5,387 nucleotides of DNA from an uncultured Xanthobacteraceae bacterium. GTDB taxonomy: Bacteria; Pseudomonadota; Alphaproteobacteria; Rhizobiales; Xanthobacteraceae. This document shows positions 1-5,269 of the stretch, one piece after another; the first letter of the stretch is position 1, and every line of letters begins with the position of its first letter. The stretch spans positions 1 through 5,387 of the forward strand of contig CATPBC010000337.1 of NCBI GenBank assembly GCA_955652195.1, given 5' to 3'. The notes beneath the pieces were generated by a model. The model was not told the origin of the DNA, searched no databases, and saw only the letters and a program-made list of their open reading frames with translations. Made by a program: the position numbers and the translations under genes.

Positions 1-354
1 CAAACAAATCGCAGTGTGGACGCGATGATTGCGCCCGGAAAGAAGCCGCAAGCATTGCGCCGCTTCATCGAGCAGCTCGGCTTTCGGCAGAATGCGGCGG
101 CCGACCGCGACCACGGTATCGGCAGCGAGGATGTAGGAACCTTTGAGGTCATCGTCGATGCGCACCATGCCGAGCGCTGCTTCGGCCTTGTTGCGCGCGA
201 GCCGGGTAGCATAGGCGCGCGGCAGCTCGCCCCGCTTCGGCGTCTCGTCGATGTCTGCGGGGCGCAGCGCGTCGGGTTCGATGCCGACCTGGTTGATAAG
301 CGAAAGCCGGCGCGGCGAGCCGGAAGCTAGGACCAGTTTTGCACGGCCGATCAT
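1..354 (-). CDS. maf: Maf family nucleotide pyrophosphatase (N-terminal 118 residues, cut by window edge)
   Basis: The protein starts at the ATG at 354-352 and reads off the left edge with no stop, giving 118 residues of a family usually about 190-210 long. Maf proteins hydrolyse non-canonical or surplus nucleoside triphosphates (dTTP, UTP and modified forms) to monophosphates in the cytoplasm and are linked to septum control and to cleaning the nucleotide pool. Family hallmarks are visible: the N-terminal phosphate-binding ASGSPRR at residues 10-16, the AADTVV block at 77-82 with the catalytic-type Asp79, and LSGR followed by HRVHTA at 105-115. The start codon overlaps the infA stop as ATGA, so the two are almost certainly translated from one mRNA. 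The exact nucleotide preference cannot be read from this fragment. Confidence 0.95.
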   Translation of the reverse strand, partial: MIGRAKLVLASGSPRRLSLINQVGIEPDALRPADIDETPKRGELPRAYATRLARNKAEAALGMVRIDDDLKGSYILAADTVVAVGRRILPKAELLDEAAQCLRLLSGRNHRVHTAICL

Positions 355-569
355 TTGAATCGGTAGGTAATCCGGCCCTTGGTGAGATCGTACGGCGTCA
401 TTTCGACGAGCACTTTGTCGCCGGCGAGTACACGGATGCGGTTCTTGCGCATGCGTCCCGCGGTATGGGCGATGATCTCATGGTCGTTCTCGAGCTTGAC
501 CCGAAAAGTGGCGTTCGGCAACAGTTCCGTGACGACACCGGGAAATTCCAGAAGTTCTTCTTTCGTCAT
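351..569 (-). CDS. infA: Translation initiation factor IF-1
   Basis: Complete 72-residue protein, the standard length of bacterial IF-1. It is a single S1/OB-fold domain that binds the ribosomal A site of the 30S subunit during initiation, together with IF-2 and IF-3. The whole chain matches the family, including [16 protein letters not shown] near the N-terminus, the basic [13 protein letters not shown] segment at residues 35-47 and PYDLTKGRI at 59-67. The second residue is Thr where Ala is common. A modest GGAAAG ribosome site sits a few bases upstream of the ATG. Its stop overlaps the maf start by 4 bp. Upstream lies a gene-free 316-bp gap that contains inverted repeats, so infA-maf may be a separate transcript from the hisD operon or a processed part of it. 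I could not find a convincing sigma70 promoter in the gap. Confidence 0.98.
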   Translation of the reverse strand: MTKEELLEFPGVVTELLPNATFRVKLENDHEIIAHTAGRMRKNRIRVLAGDKVLVEMTPYDLTKGRITYRFK

Positions 570-606
570 TCGCTTTCCGAAAAGCTCGTTTACCGTCCTA
601 CCGGCT

Positions 607-638
607 CTTTCATGAAAGCCGCGCCAAAATTGGCGCGG
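607..638 (-). repeat. Two adjacent short inverted repeats in the infA leader
   Basis: Two short palindromes lie back to back about 40-70 bases before infA. The first, CTTTCATGAAAG at 607-618, is a perfect 12-bp palindrome. The second is a 9-bp stem, CCGCGCCAA at 619-627 pairing with TTGGCGCGG at 630-638. The GC-rich stem has no T tract on either strand, so it is not a classical intrinsic terminator. It could fold in the 5' untranslated region of infA or mark a protein-binding site; function is unknown. Its last two bases overlap the start of the larger palindromic element to the right. Confidence 0.5.
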
Positions 639-740
639 ACACTAGTGCGGTGGATTTGAAGTTCCTACAGGTCAGTCGGAAGCTCGCATAGGAACTTCAA
701 ATCCAAAAACCGCACTAGAATTACATATTTGCTAGTGTCC
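637..740. repeat. Palindromic element A (26-bp interrupted stem, MITE/REP-like)
   Basis: A long imperfect hairpin. The inner stem is 17 perfect base pairs: TGGATTTGAAGTTCCTA at 651-667 against its complement at 689-705, with a 21-base loop. After a 4-base A bulge (706-709) the outer stem continues for 9 bp, CTAGTGCGG at 642-650 against CCGCACTAG at 710-718. The element is also framed by GGACACTAG at 637-645 and its exact inverse CTAGTGTCC at 732-740. No protein is encoded. The shape fits a non-autonomous palindromic repeat of the kind scattered through alphaproteobacterial intergenic regions; that identity is inferred, and I see no clear target-site duplication. It lies between the phosphatase gene and infA, where it would form a strong RNA hairpin in any readthrough transcript. 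Confidence 0.75.
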
Positions 741-809
741 CTTTTGATTCCGAAGTTCGCATGAGAACGTGCCGACAAAGTGTGCGACCTTCGGAATCGG
801 GACACTAGC
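731..809. repeat. Palindromic element B (related hairpin sharing a border with element A)
   Basis: A second long hairpin directly next to element A. The outer arms are 11 bp, GCTAGTGTCCC at 731-741 against GGGACACTAGC at 799-809. After a TTTT bulge (742-745) the stem continues with GATTCCGAAG at 746-755 against 789-798, then after one mismatch five more pairs at 757-761 against 783-787. Its left arm contains GAAGTTCGCATGAGAAC (752-768), which matches 14 of 17 bases of GAAGCTCGCATAGGAAC (679-695) in element A, so the two hairpins look like diverged relatives. The left border is the same sequence that closes element A. The stretch from here to 885 shows nothing further that I can support. Confidence 0.72.
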
Positions 810-885
810 GGATGCCGCGTCCCATCACAACACTGCCGATGCGCGTCGGGTATCGCGCACGATCTCAATGCGACGCGTCATCTTC

Positions 886-1347
886 TCATTCATTGCCGGG
901 GCCGCGGCGAATGAAACGCGCCCGAATGCGCGCCAACAGCTGATCGCGCACTTGCCGGTAAGCTTCCAGCCGCTGCTCGCGGCTGCCTTCCACCGCAGTC
1001 GGATCGGCAATCGGCCAGTATTCCACGTCAACGGCGCTGGTCCGGGTCACTTCCAGCGCCCGGTGATGCGCTTCCGGAGCGAGCGTGACGATGAGATCGA
1101 AGTTGAGCCCTTCCCATTCGTCCAGCTCCTCGAAGGTCACCGGCTTGTGCCGCGAAATGTCGAGTCCGATTTCCGCCATCACCGCCACCGCAAACGGATC
1201 AAGTTCCCCCTTGCGCACGCCGGCCGAGCCGACATAGACCGCGCGTCCGAAAATCTGTCCGAACAGCGCGGCCGCGATCGGCGAGCGTACCGCGTTCAGC
1301 CCGCAGGCGAACAACACCGCCAGCGGCGGGCGGGCTTGCAGCGCCAT
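886..1347 (-). CDS. Low-molecular-weight protein-tyrosine-phosphatase-like protein
   Basis: Complete 153-residue cytoplasmic protein of the LMW phosphatase / ArsC-like fold. The P-loop is present near the N-terminus as VLFACGLNAVRSP, giving C-x5-R-S with nucleophile Cys15 and phosphate-binding Arg21, and the general-acid loop is visible as ADP with Asp115 in WPIADPT (111-117). Family members dephosphorylate phosphotyrosine or reduce arsenate. Cys15 is the only cysteine in the protein, so the extra cysteine pair needed by thioredoxin-coupled arsenate reductases is missing, which argues for a phosphatase despite the common 'arsenate reductase' label. The substrate is unknown. The start is 7 bp after the UPF0262 stop, with GAGG just upstream, so it is the last gene of the hisD operon. 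A gap containing palindromes follows before infA. Confidence 0.9.
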   Translation of the reverse strand: MALQARPPLAVLFACGLNAVRSPIAAALFGQIFGRAVYVGSAGVRKGELDPFAVAVMAEIGLDISRHKPVTFEELDEWEGLNFDLIVTLAPEAHHRALEVTRTSAVDVEYWPIADPTAVEGSREQRLEAYRQVRDQLLARIRARFIRRGPGNE

Positions 1348-1354
1348 CGCGCCC

Positions 1355-1849
1355 TCAGCCCTTCCAGTGCAAGACTGAGATCAACGTGAACAGCCGGCGT
1401 GCGGTGTCGAAATCGATGTCGACCTTGCGCTTGAGCCGCTCCAGCATTAGCTGCGAACCTTCATCGTGCAGCGCGCGCCGCGCCATATCGAGGGCCTCGA
1501 TGCGGTCTGGCGTCGCTGTGCGGATGGCCATGTAATAACTGTCGCAGACCACGAAATAGTCTTTGACGACGCGGCGGAACGGCGCCAGCGATAACAGATG
1601 CGCGATCACTGGCGTGTTGTCGGTGAGACGGACATCGAAGACGAGCCGATTGCCGCTGATGGAAAGTTGCAGCGCGTAAGGTCCGCCGTCGTGGCCGACC
1701 GGCCTGAACTTGTTGTCTTCGAGCAGGTCGTAGATCGCCACCCGGCGCTCATGCTCGACGTCATCGTTGCTGCGGCCGAGCGAAGCTTCGTCGAGAGTCA
1801 CCGCCGCTAGGCGGCCGGTATTATCTTTGCTGGATGCTCGTCGCGGCAT
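1355..1849 (-). CDS. UPF0262 family protein, function unknown
   Basis: Complete 164-residue protein that I recognise as UPF0262, a family largely confined to alphaproteobacteria and typically about 155-165 residues. Conserved blocks seen are [15 protein letters not shown] (31-45), GHDGGPYAL (52-60), [11 protein letters not shown] (89-99) and the C-terminal [19 protein letters not shown] (146-164). There is no signal peptide and no membrane segment, so it is presumably cytoplasmic. No biochemical role is known to me. It sits 9 bp after hisD and 7 bp before the phosphatase, and this gene order is conserved in rhizobia, so co-expression is likely. The N-terminal 11 residues are basic and variable. 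The ribosome site before the ATG is poor, which suggests translational coupling to hisD. Confidence 0.93.
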   Translation of the reverse strand: MPRRASSKDNTGRLAAVTLDEASLGRSNDDVEHERRVAIYDLLEDNKFRPVGHDGGPYALQLSISGNRLVFDVRLTDNTPVIAHLLSLAPFRRVVKDYFVVCDSYYMAIRTATPDRIEALDMARRALHDEGSQLMLERLKRKVDIDFDTARRLFTLISVLHWKG

Positions 1850-1858
1850 CAGAGCATG

Positions 1859-3151
1859 TTAGCGGTTGAGTCGGATCGTGACCGAGCGCGCGTGCGCATC
1901 GAGCCCTTCCTCGGTCGCCAGCGTGATCGCGGCGTCGGCGAGCGAACGCAATTGGTCGGGGCCGCATTTGAGGATCGAGGTGCGCTTCATGAAGTCGAGC
2001 ACGCCGAGGCCCGAAGAGAACCGCGCCGCGCGCGCGGTCGGCAATACGTGATTGGCGCCGGCGACGTAGTCTCCAATTACCTCCGGCGTATGCGGTCCGA
2101 GGAAAATCGCGCCGGCATTGCGGATGCGCTCGACGAGCCATTCGCCGTCGGTGAGGGCGATTTCGATATGCTCCGGTGCGATAACATCGATCAGCGGCAC
2201 GGCTTCCTCGAGCGTGCGCACCACAATGATCGCGCCGTAGTCGCGCCAGGACGCAGCCGCGACCTTGCCGCGCGGCAAAGCCGCAAGTTGCGCGGCGACC
2301 GCGCGCTCGACGTCACGCGCGAGATCGGCGCTGTCGGTGATCAGGATCGCCTGCGCGCTGGCGTCATGTTCGGCCTGTGCCAAAAGATCGGCGGCGATCC
2401 ACTCCGCATTGCCGTTCCGATCGGCGACGATCAGCACTTCCGAGGGGCCAGCGATCGTATCGATGCCGACCTTGCCGAATACGATGCGCTTGGCGGCGGC
2501 GACGTAGGCATTGCCCGGTCCGACAATCTTGGCGATGGGCGCAATCGTTGCGGTGCCGTAGGCCAAGGCCGCGATCGCCTGGGCGCCGCCAACGCGAAAG
2601 ATCTCATCGACGCCGGCGAGCTTGGCCGCGGCCAAGACCAGCGGATTGAGTTGGCCGCGCGGCGCCGGAACTGTCATCACCAGCCGCGGCACGCCGGCGA
2701 CCTTTGCCGGCACCGCGTTCATGAGAACCGACGAAGGATAGGCGGCGGTGCCGCCCGGCACGTAGAGCCCGACCGCTTCGATCGCCGTCCAGCGCGAACC
2801 GAGCTCAACACCGAGCGGATCGACAAAGCTGTCGTCCTGCGGCAGCTGGCGGCGGTGATAGGTTTCGATGCGCGCGCGCGCGAGTTCCAGCGCGTCGAGC
2901 GCGGTGGCGCTGCATGCCGTCACGGCTGCCGTTATCTCGTCGGCCGTTACCCGCAAGCCGGCGCGGTCGAGATCGCATTGATCGAATTTGCGCGTGTAGT
3001 CCTTGAGCGCGGCGTCGCCGCGCGCCGCGACATCGACGACGATAGCCCGCACCGCCGCTTCGACATCCACTGATGCTTCACGCTTAGCGTCAAGCAATGC
3101 GCGAAACTTTTGCGCAAAGTCGCCGGACGTTATTTCAAGGCGGACGGCCAT
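1859..3151 (-). CDS. hisD: Histidinol dehydrogenase
   Basis: Complete 430-residue enzyme, the usual length. It catalyses the last two steps of histidine synthesis, oxidising L-histidinol through histidinal to L-histidine with two NAD+, as a zinc-dependent cytoplasmic homodimer. All key residues are present at nearly the same numbers as in the E. coli enzyme: zinc ligands Gln259 and His262 (in LLAQAEHD), Asp361 (in GDYVAGANHVLPT) and His420 (in GLDAHARS), and the catalytic Glu327-His328 pair in IAPEHIE. The GPGN motif of the nucleotide-binding domain is at 211-214. It is the first gene of a tight operon with UPF0262 and the phosphatase. A sigma70-like promoter lies about 90 bp upstream on the same strand. 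The ATG has only a weak ribosome site; an out-of-frame ATG five bases upstream opens an 8-codon ORF that overlaps the start. Confidence 0.99.
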   Translation of the reverse strand: MAVRLEITSGDFAQKFRALLDAKREASVDVEAAVRAIVVDVAARGDAALKDYTRKFDQCDLDRAGLRVTADEITAAVTACSATALDALELARARIETYHRRQLPQDDSFVDPLGVELGSRWTAIEAVGLYVPGGTAAYPSSVLMNAVPAKVAGVPRLVMTVPAPRGQLNPLVLAAAKLAGVDEIFRVGGAQAIAALAYGTATIAPIAKIVGPGNAYVAAAKRIVFGKVGIDTIAGPSEVLIVADRNGNAEWIAADLLAQAEHDASAQAILITDSADLARDVERAVAAQLAALPRGKVAAASWRDYGAIIVVRTLEEAVPLIDVIAPEHIEIALTDGEWLVERIRNAGAIFLGPHTPEVIGDYVAGANHVLPTARAARFSSGLGVLDFMKRTSILKCGPDQLRSLADAAITLATEEGLDAHARSVTIRLNR

Positions 3152-3230
3152 CGCATCAGCACTGCGGCTCAGCGGCGCCGTGACGGCGCGCTTGGCGTTA
3201 AACTTCCGCGCTGCGTAGCAGTCCGCAGAA

Positions 3231-3247
3231 CTTATAACAATTCTAAA
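3231..3247. promoter_or_regulatory. Candidate iron-responsive operator (Irr-box/ICE-like palindrome)
   Basis: CTTATAACAATTCTAAA reads on the minus strand as TTTAGAA-TTG-TTATAAG. From memory, the rhizobial Irr box is close to TTTAGAA-N3-TTCTAAA; this site matches 12 of the 14 defined bases, with one half-site perfect. It lies about 120 bp before the cupredoxin gene of an iron-uptake cassette and overlaps the -10 box of the hisD promoter. A further inverted repeat, TCTAAAA at 3242-3248 against TTTTAGA at 3255-3261, shares one half-site. In rhizobia and Brucella, Irr acts when iron is scarce and can activate uptake genes. The caveat is that an AT-rich -10 region can mimic such a palindrome by chance. 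Confidence 0.38.
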
Positions 3248-3268
3248 ATTCGGTTTTTAGATTGACAA
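3240..3268 (-). promoter_or_regulatory. Predicted sigma70-type promoter for the hisD operon
   Basis: On the minus strand, a -35 box TTGTCA (3268-3263; 5 of 6 to TTGACA) is separated by exactly 17 bp from a -10 box TAGAAT (3245-3240; 5 of 6 to TATAAT). Transcription would start near 3233, leaving an untranslated leader of about 80 bases before hisD. This would give hisD its own promoter, which makes sense because the DUF2948 gene normally upstream on the same strand is now separated by a divergent cassette. The leader has no run of histidine codons, so there is no classical his attenuator peptide. Confidence 0.6.
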
Positions 3269-3285
3269 AAAGTCCGCTGTTCCCC

Positions 3286-3358
3286 AACTCCTTAGGCGAG
3301 TGGTTTTTGGCAAGTCCTTGGGGCAACTCCTTTTGGGCAAGCCCGTGCGAGTCCTTGG
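3286..3358 (+). repeat. Degenerate short repeats in the leader of the iron cassette
   Basis: Four near-copies of a motif like A(A/G)(C/G)TCCTT occur at 3286, 3312, 3325 and 3349, at spacings of 26, 13 and 24 bases, mostly with GGGCAA/GGCAAG between them. The clearest pair is 3304-3320 against 3331-3347, offset 27 bases with 14 of 17 identical. The stretch ends at GGATAGG, the likely ribosome site of the next gene. In the cupredoxin frame it is open and would encode a Ser/Pro/Trp-rich peptide, but a TTG start before a normal signal peptide is unlikely. Its role (a leader structure or slipped duplication) is unknown. Confidence 0.5.
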
Positions 3359-3369
3359 ATAGGCTATTC

Positions 3370-3756
3370 ATGGCAGAGATCCGCCTTGCCGGCATGGTGA
3401 ATCGTATTTGTGCATTTGATAGGCGGCATTTTCTGTCATTCCTGCTGATCTCGCCCGCATTGCCGCTGTTGGTGAGCGTCGCGCGCGGCGAAGATACGGT
3501 CGCCCTGTCGCTGACGATTAAGGACCGCCAATTCGATCCGGCGGAGCTGCATGCGCCGCCCGGCCGGGCCATCGAAATCCATGTCAAGAATCTCAATCCG
3601 ATCGTTTCGGAATTCGAGAGCAGCGATTTGCATTTGGAGAAGATCATACCAGTCGGCAAGGAGGCGGTAATCCGCGTGCGGCCGCAACAGCCGGGACGCT
3701 ATAATTTCTTCGACGATTTTCATCGCGAAACGCAGGGCGTGCTGGTTGTGCCATGA
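3370..3756 (+). CDS. Cupredoxin-domain periplasmic protein, FtrB-like, of an iron-uptake cassette
   Basis: 128-residue exported protein. Residues 16-36 form a signal sequence with a twin-arginine motif, DRRHFL (Arg18-Arg19), followed by a hydrophobic run, so Tat export to the periplasm is likely. The mature part is a single cupredoxin-like beta sandwich (about 43-128): FDPAEL, a central EFESSDLHLEK block (81-91) and PGRYNFFDDFHRETQGVLVV at the end. This pattern matches the FtrB component of FtrABCD ferrous-iron transporters and the cupredoxin domain of EfeO-type proteins, thought to handle or oxidise iron for an FTR1 permease. There is no cysteine after the signal peptide, so no type 1 copper centre; Glu81, Glu83, Asp86, His88, Asp115, Asp116 and His118 are possible metal ligands. 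GGATAGG supports the ATG at 3370; an ATG at 3394 is the alternative. It is co-oriented with the FTR1 gene downstream. Confidence 0.87.
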   Translation: MAEIRLAGMVNRICAFDRRHFLSFLLISPALPLLVSVARGEDTVALSLTIKDRQFDPAELHAPPGRAIEIHVKNLNPIVSEFESSDLHLEKIIPVGKEAVIRVRPQQPGRYNFFDDFHRETQGVLVVP

Positions 3757-3857
3757 CCGATTTTTTCAGTCGCAGCAGCAAAGCGATTGCGGTTGTCACC
3801 GTAGCAGCAGCGATGATCGACGCCGTCCCGCATCAACCGAAATTGGCTGTTGGGTGA
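3753..3857 (+). CDS. Possible 34-residue small protein coupled between cupredoxin and permease
   Basis: An ATG at 3753 overlaps the cupredoxin stop as ATGA and opens 34 codons ending in TGA at 3855-3857, only 7 bp before the likely GTG start of the permease. The ORF therefore fills the whole space between the two genes and is coupled at both ends. The peptide starts MTDFFSRSSK and continues with a mildly hydrophobic stretch, AIAVVTVAAAMI (residues 11-22), resembling a short signal or membrane segment, then a short polar tail. About 59 percent of its codons end in G or C, a weak coding signal for this genome. It could be a small accessory subunit, a translational coupler, or the remnant start of a lost exported gene such as the P19-type FtrA. 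I recognise no family. Confidence 0.4.
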   Translation: MTDFFSRSSKAIAVVTVAAAMIDAVPHQPKLAVG

Positions 3858-3864
3858 GGTGCCG

Positions 3865-4692
3865 GTGCTTGCAGCTCTTGTCATCGTCTTTCGTGAAGTC
3901 TTCGAAGCGGGCCTGATAATCGGCATCGTCATGGCTGTCACGACGGGCGTGGCCGGTCGTGCGGCGTGGATTTCTGGCGGCGTCACCGCCGGCGTGCTGG
4001 GCGCGTGCGTGGTGGCGGTGTTTACCAGCGGCTTGTCGCAATTGTTCGGCGGCACCGGCCAAGAAGTCTTCAACGCCGGTATTCTGGGTTTCGCGGTGCT
4101 GATGCTGACTTGGCATAATGTCTGGATGTCGCGCCACGGCCGCGAGCTTATGGCGGAACTACGGGCCGCGGGCGAGGCTGTTGTCGCCGGATCGAAGTCG
4201 CTGTTGGCGCTTGCGATTGTGGTCGCCGTGGCGGTGTTGCGCGAAGGATCCGAGGTCGTGCTGTTTCTCTTTGGCGTCGCCGCGGCGCAAGGCGGCGGCA
4301 GCTGGGCTCTGGTCGCTGGCGGCTTTGCCGGACTTCTGCTCGGCTCGCTGGTCTGTCTCTTGACCTATCTCGGTTTGCTCAGCATCCCTTCGCGCTACCT
4401 GTTCGGCGTCACCAGCGCCTTGATTGCGTTACTCGCCGCCGGCATGGCCGCACAGGCGATCGCCTTCCTCGAACAGGCCAATATCGTTACCGCGCTCGAC
4501 CAAACGGTGTGGGATACGTCCTGGATATTGCGGGATTCGAGCTTCTTGGGCCGGGCGCTGCATACGCTGATCGGCTATGTGGACCAGCCCACAGCCATGC
4601 AGGTCGTGGTCTATGCGTTGACGCTCTCGGTGATTGCCATGCTGATGAAGCTGTTCGCCGCGCCGCAGACACACCGCCCGCGTGCTGCCTGA
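3865..4692 (+). CDS. FTR1-family high-affinity iron permease (FtrC/EfeU-like)
   Basis: 275-residue inner-membrane protein, the usual size for bacterial FTR1/EfeU permeases. It carries both signature iron-binding motifs of the R-E-x-x-E type: REVFE at residues 10-14 in the first helix and REGSE at 126-130 in the fourth. About seven membrane segments can be traced (roughly 3-24, 34-53, 68-84, 113-135, 144-168, 176-200 and 243-265), and QEVFNAGIL...LTWHNVWM is typical of the family. It moves iron across the inner membrane after periplasmic handling by a partner, here most likely the upstream cupredoxin protein. The GTG at 3865 is chosen because GGTGAGGT lies just before it and homologues start at this point; a TTG at 3850 in the same frame would add five residues. 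Its stop is 7 bp from the convergent DUF2948 stop. Confidence 0.93.
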   Translation: MLAALVIVFREVFEAGLIIGIVMAVTTGVAGRAAWISGGVTAGVLGACVVAVFTSGLSQLFGGTGQEVFNAGILGFAVLMLTWHNVWMSRHGRELMAELRAAGEAVVAGSKSLLALAIVVAVAVLREGSEVVLFLFGVAAAQGGGSWALVAGGFAGLLLGSLVCLLTYLGLLSIPSRYLFGVTSALIALLAAGMAAQAIAFLEQANIVTALDQTVWDTSWILRDSSFLGRALHTLIGYVDQPTAMQVVVYALTLSVIAMLMKLFAAPQTHRPRAA

Positions 4693-4699
4693 AATCCGG

Positions 4700-5185
4700 T
4701 TAAGCGCGGGCCGTATTGGCGGTGAAATGGTCGGGGCAGATTGCCGCTGCCGAAACCTCGCCGAGATCGGCCAGCTCAGCCTCCAGGCATTCGACTTCGA
4801 GACGAATGACGCCGCCGCCGGAAAAGATGAGCGATACCACGCCGGCCGGCGAGTCCGTTTCGGCGAATTCCACCGCGAGCAAATTGAGCTGCGCATCCTT
4901 CGCGGATTGATCGAGATTGCGGCATTTGCAGGCAAGAACGCGCTCGAAGCGGAGCGCCGTGCGGCAACGGCGATAGTCGGCCTTGCTGTAGCCTGCGCCT
5001 GATTTGGCAATATCGACGGCGCTCATCCAATCGAAGCGATTGAGCGCCATGACGAAGCGATGATCGTGCGGCCGCCAGAAAATATCGGCGATCTTGACGA
5101 GCGAATCCTGCACATGGGCTGAGACGACCTCGATATCATCTTTATCGAGGGCGACGAGCTTGAGTTCGTCAGTGCACGGACTCAT
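4700..5185 (-). CDS. DUF2948 family protein, function unknown
   Basis: Complete 161-residue protein that I recognise as DUF2948, a small cytoplasmic family of alphaproteobacteria. Conserved stretches are DELKLVALDKDDIEVVSAHVQD (residues 6-27), ALNRFDW (47-53), ALRFERV (77-83) and the C-terminal FSGGGVIRLEVECLEAELADLG spanning 121-142. It has no signal peptide or membrane helix. The family commonly lies directly upstream of hisD on the same strand (often after murA), but here the iron cassette separates them. The ATG at 5185 is chosen because homology begins there and AGGGAA lies 8 bases upstream; the frame stays open further upstream, but that extension looks unrelated. A second AGGGAAGC copy lies 17 bp further upstream. 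Its molecular function is not known to me. Confidence 0.9.
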   Translation of the reverse strand: MSPCTDELKLVALDKDDIEVVSAHVQDSLVKIADIFWRPHDHRFVMALNRFDWMSAVDIAKSGAGYSKADYRRCRTALRFERVLACKCRNLDQSAKDAQLNLLAVEFAETDSPAGVVSLIFSGGGVIRLEVECLEAELADLGEVSAAAICPDHFTANTARA

Positions 5186-5269
5186 CCGATCGCTTCCCTG
5201 ATCAATCTGCTTCCCTCCGCAATTAGTGACGCCATCTGCGACCCGCAAGTGTTGCAGCGAAGACGCGTG

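Noticed and set aside
752..768. LexA-type box (GTTC...GAAC) in palindrome B
   Set aside because: Alphaproteobacterial LexA sites are direct GTTC-N7-GTTC repeats; here the halves are inverted, and the sequence is explained by the hairpin family.
665..868. 67-codon minus-strand ORF inside the palindromic region
   Set aside because: It translates the repeat arms and has no convincing ribosome site or recognisable sequence.
769..1389. 206-codon plus-strand ORF across the phosphatase gene
   Set aside because: Arginine- and histidine-rich antisense frame of a gene with clear catalytic motifs; it also runs into the palindrome.
1856..3073. 405-codon plus-strand ORF antisense to hisD
   Set aside because: It is an arginine/glycine/aspartate-rich shadow of the well-supported hisD gene, caused by GC-rich codon usage; no family resemblance.
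3152..3240. his-operon leader peptide or attenuator before hisD
   Set aside because: No run of histidine codons and no terminator with a T tract; only an 8-codon ORF overlapping the hisD start.
3262..3290. TTGACA at 3262-3267 as a plus-strand -35 box for the iron cassette
   Set aside because: At 16-18 bp spacing the candidate -10 sequences (such as CAACTC) do not resemble TATAAT; the match is mostly the complement of the hisD -35 region.
3262..3369. N-terminal extension of the cupredoxin from TTG at 3262
   Set aside because: It would bury the twin-arginine signal about 50 residues into the chain; the ATG at 3370 has a better ribosome site and a normal signal length.
3720..4137. Two overlapping minus-strand ORFs across the start of the permease gene
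   Set aside because: They are antisense to the FTR1 coding region and low in complexity (Thr/Ala/Arg/His-rich), with no recognisable domain.
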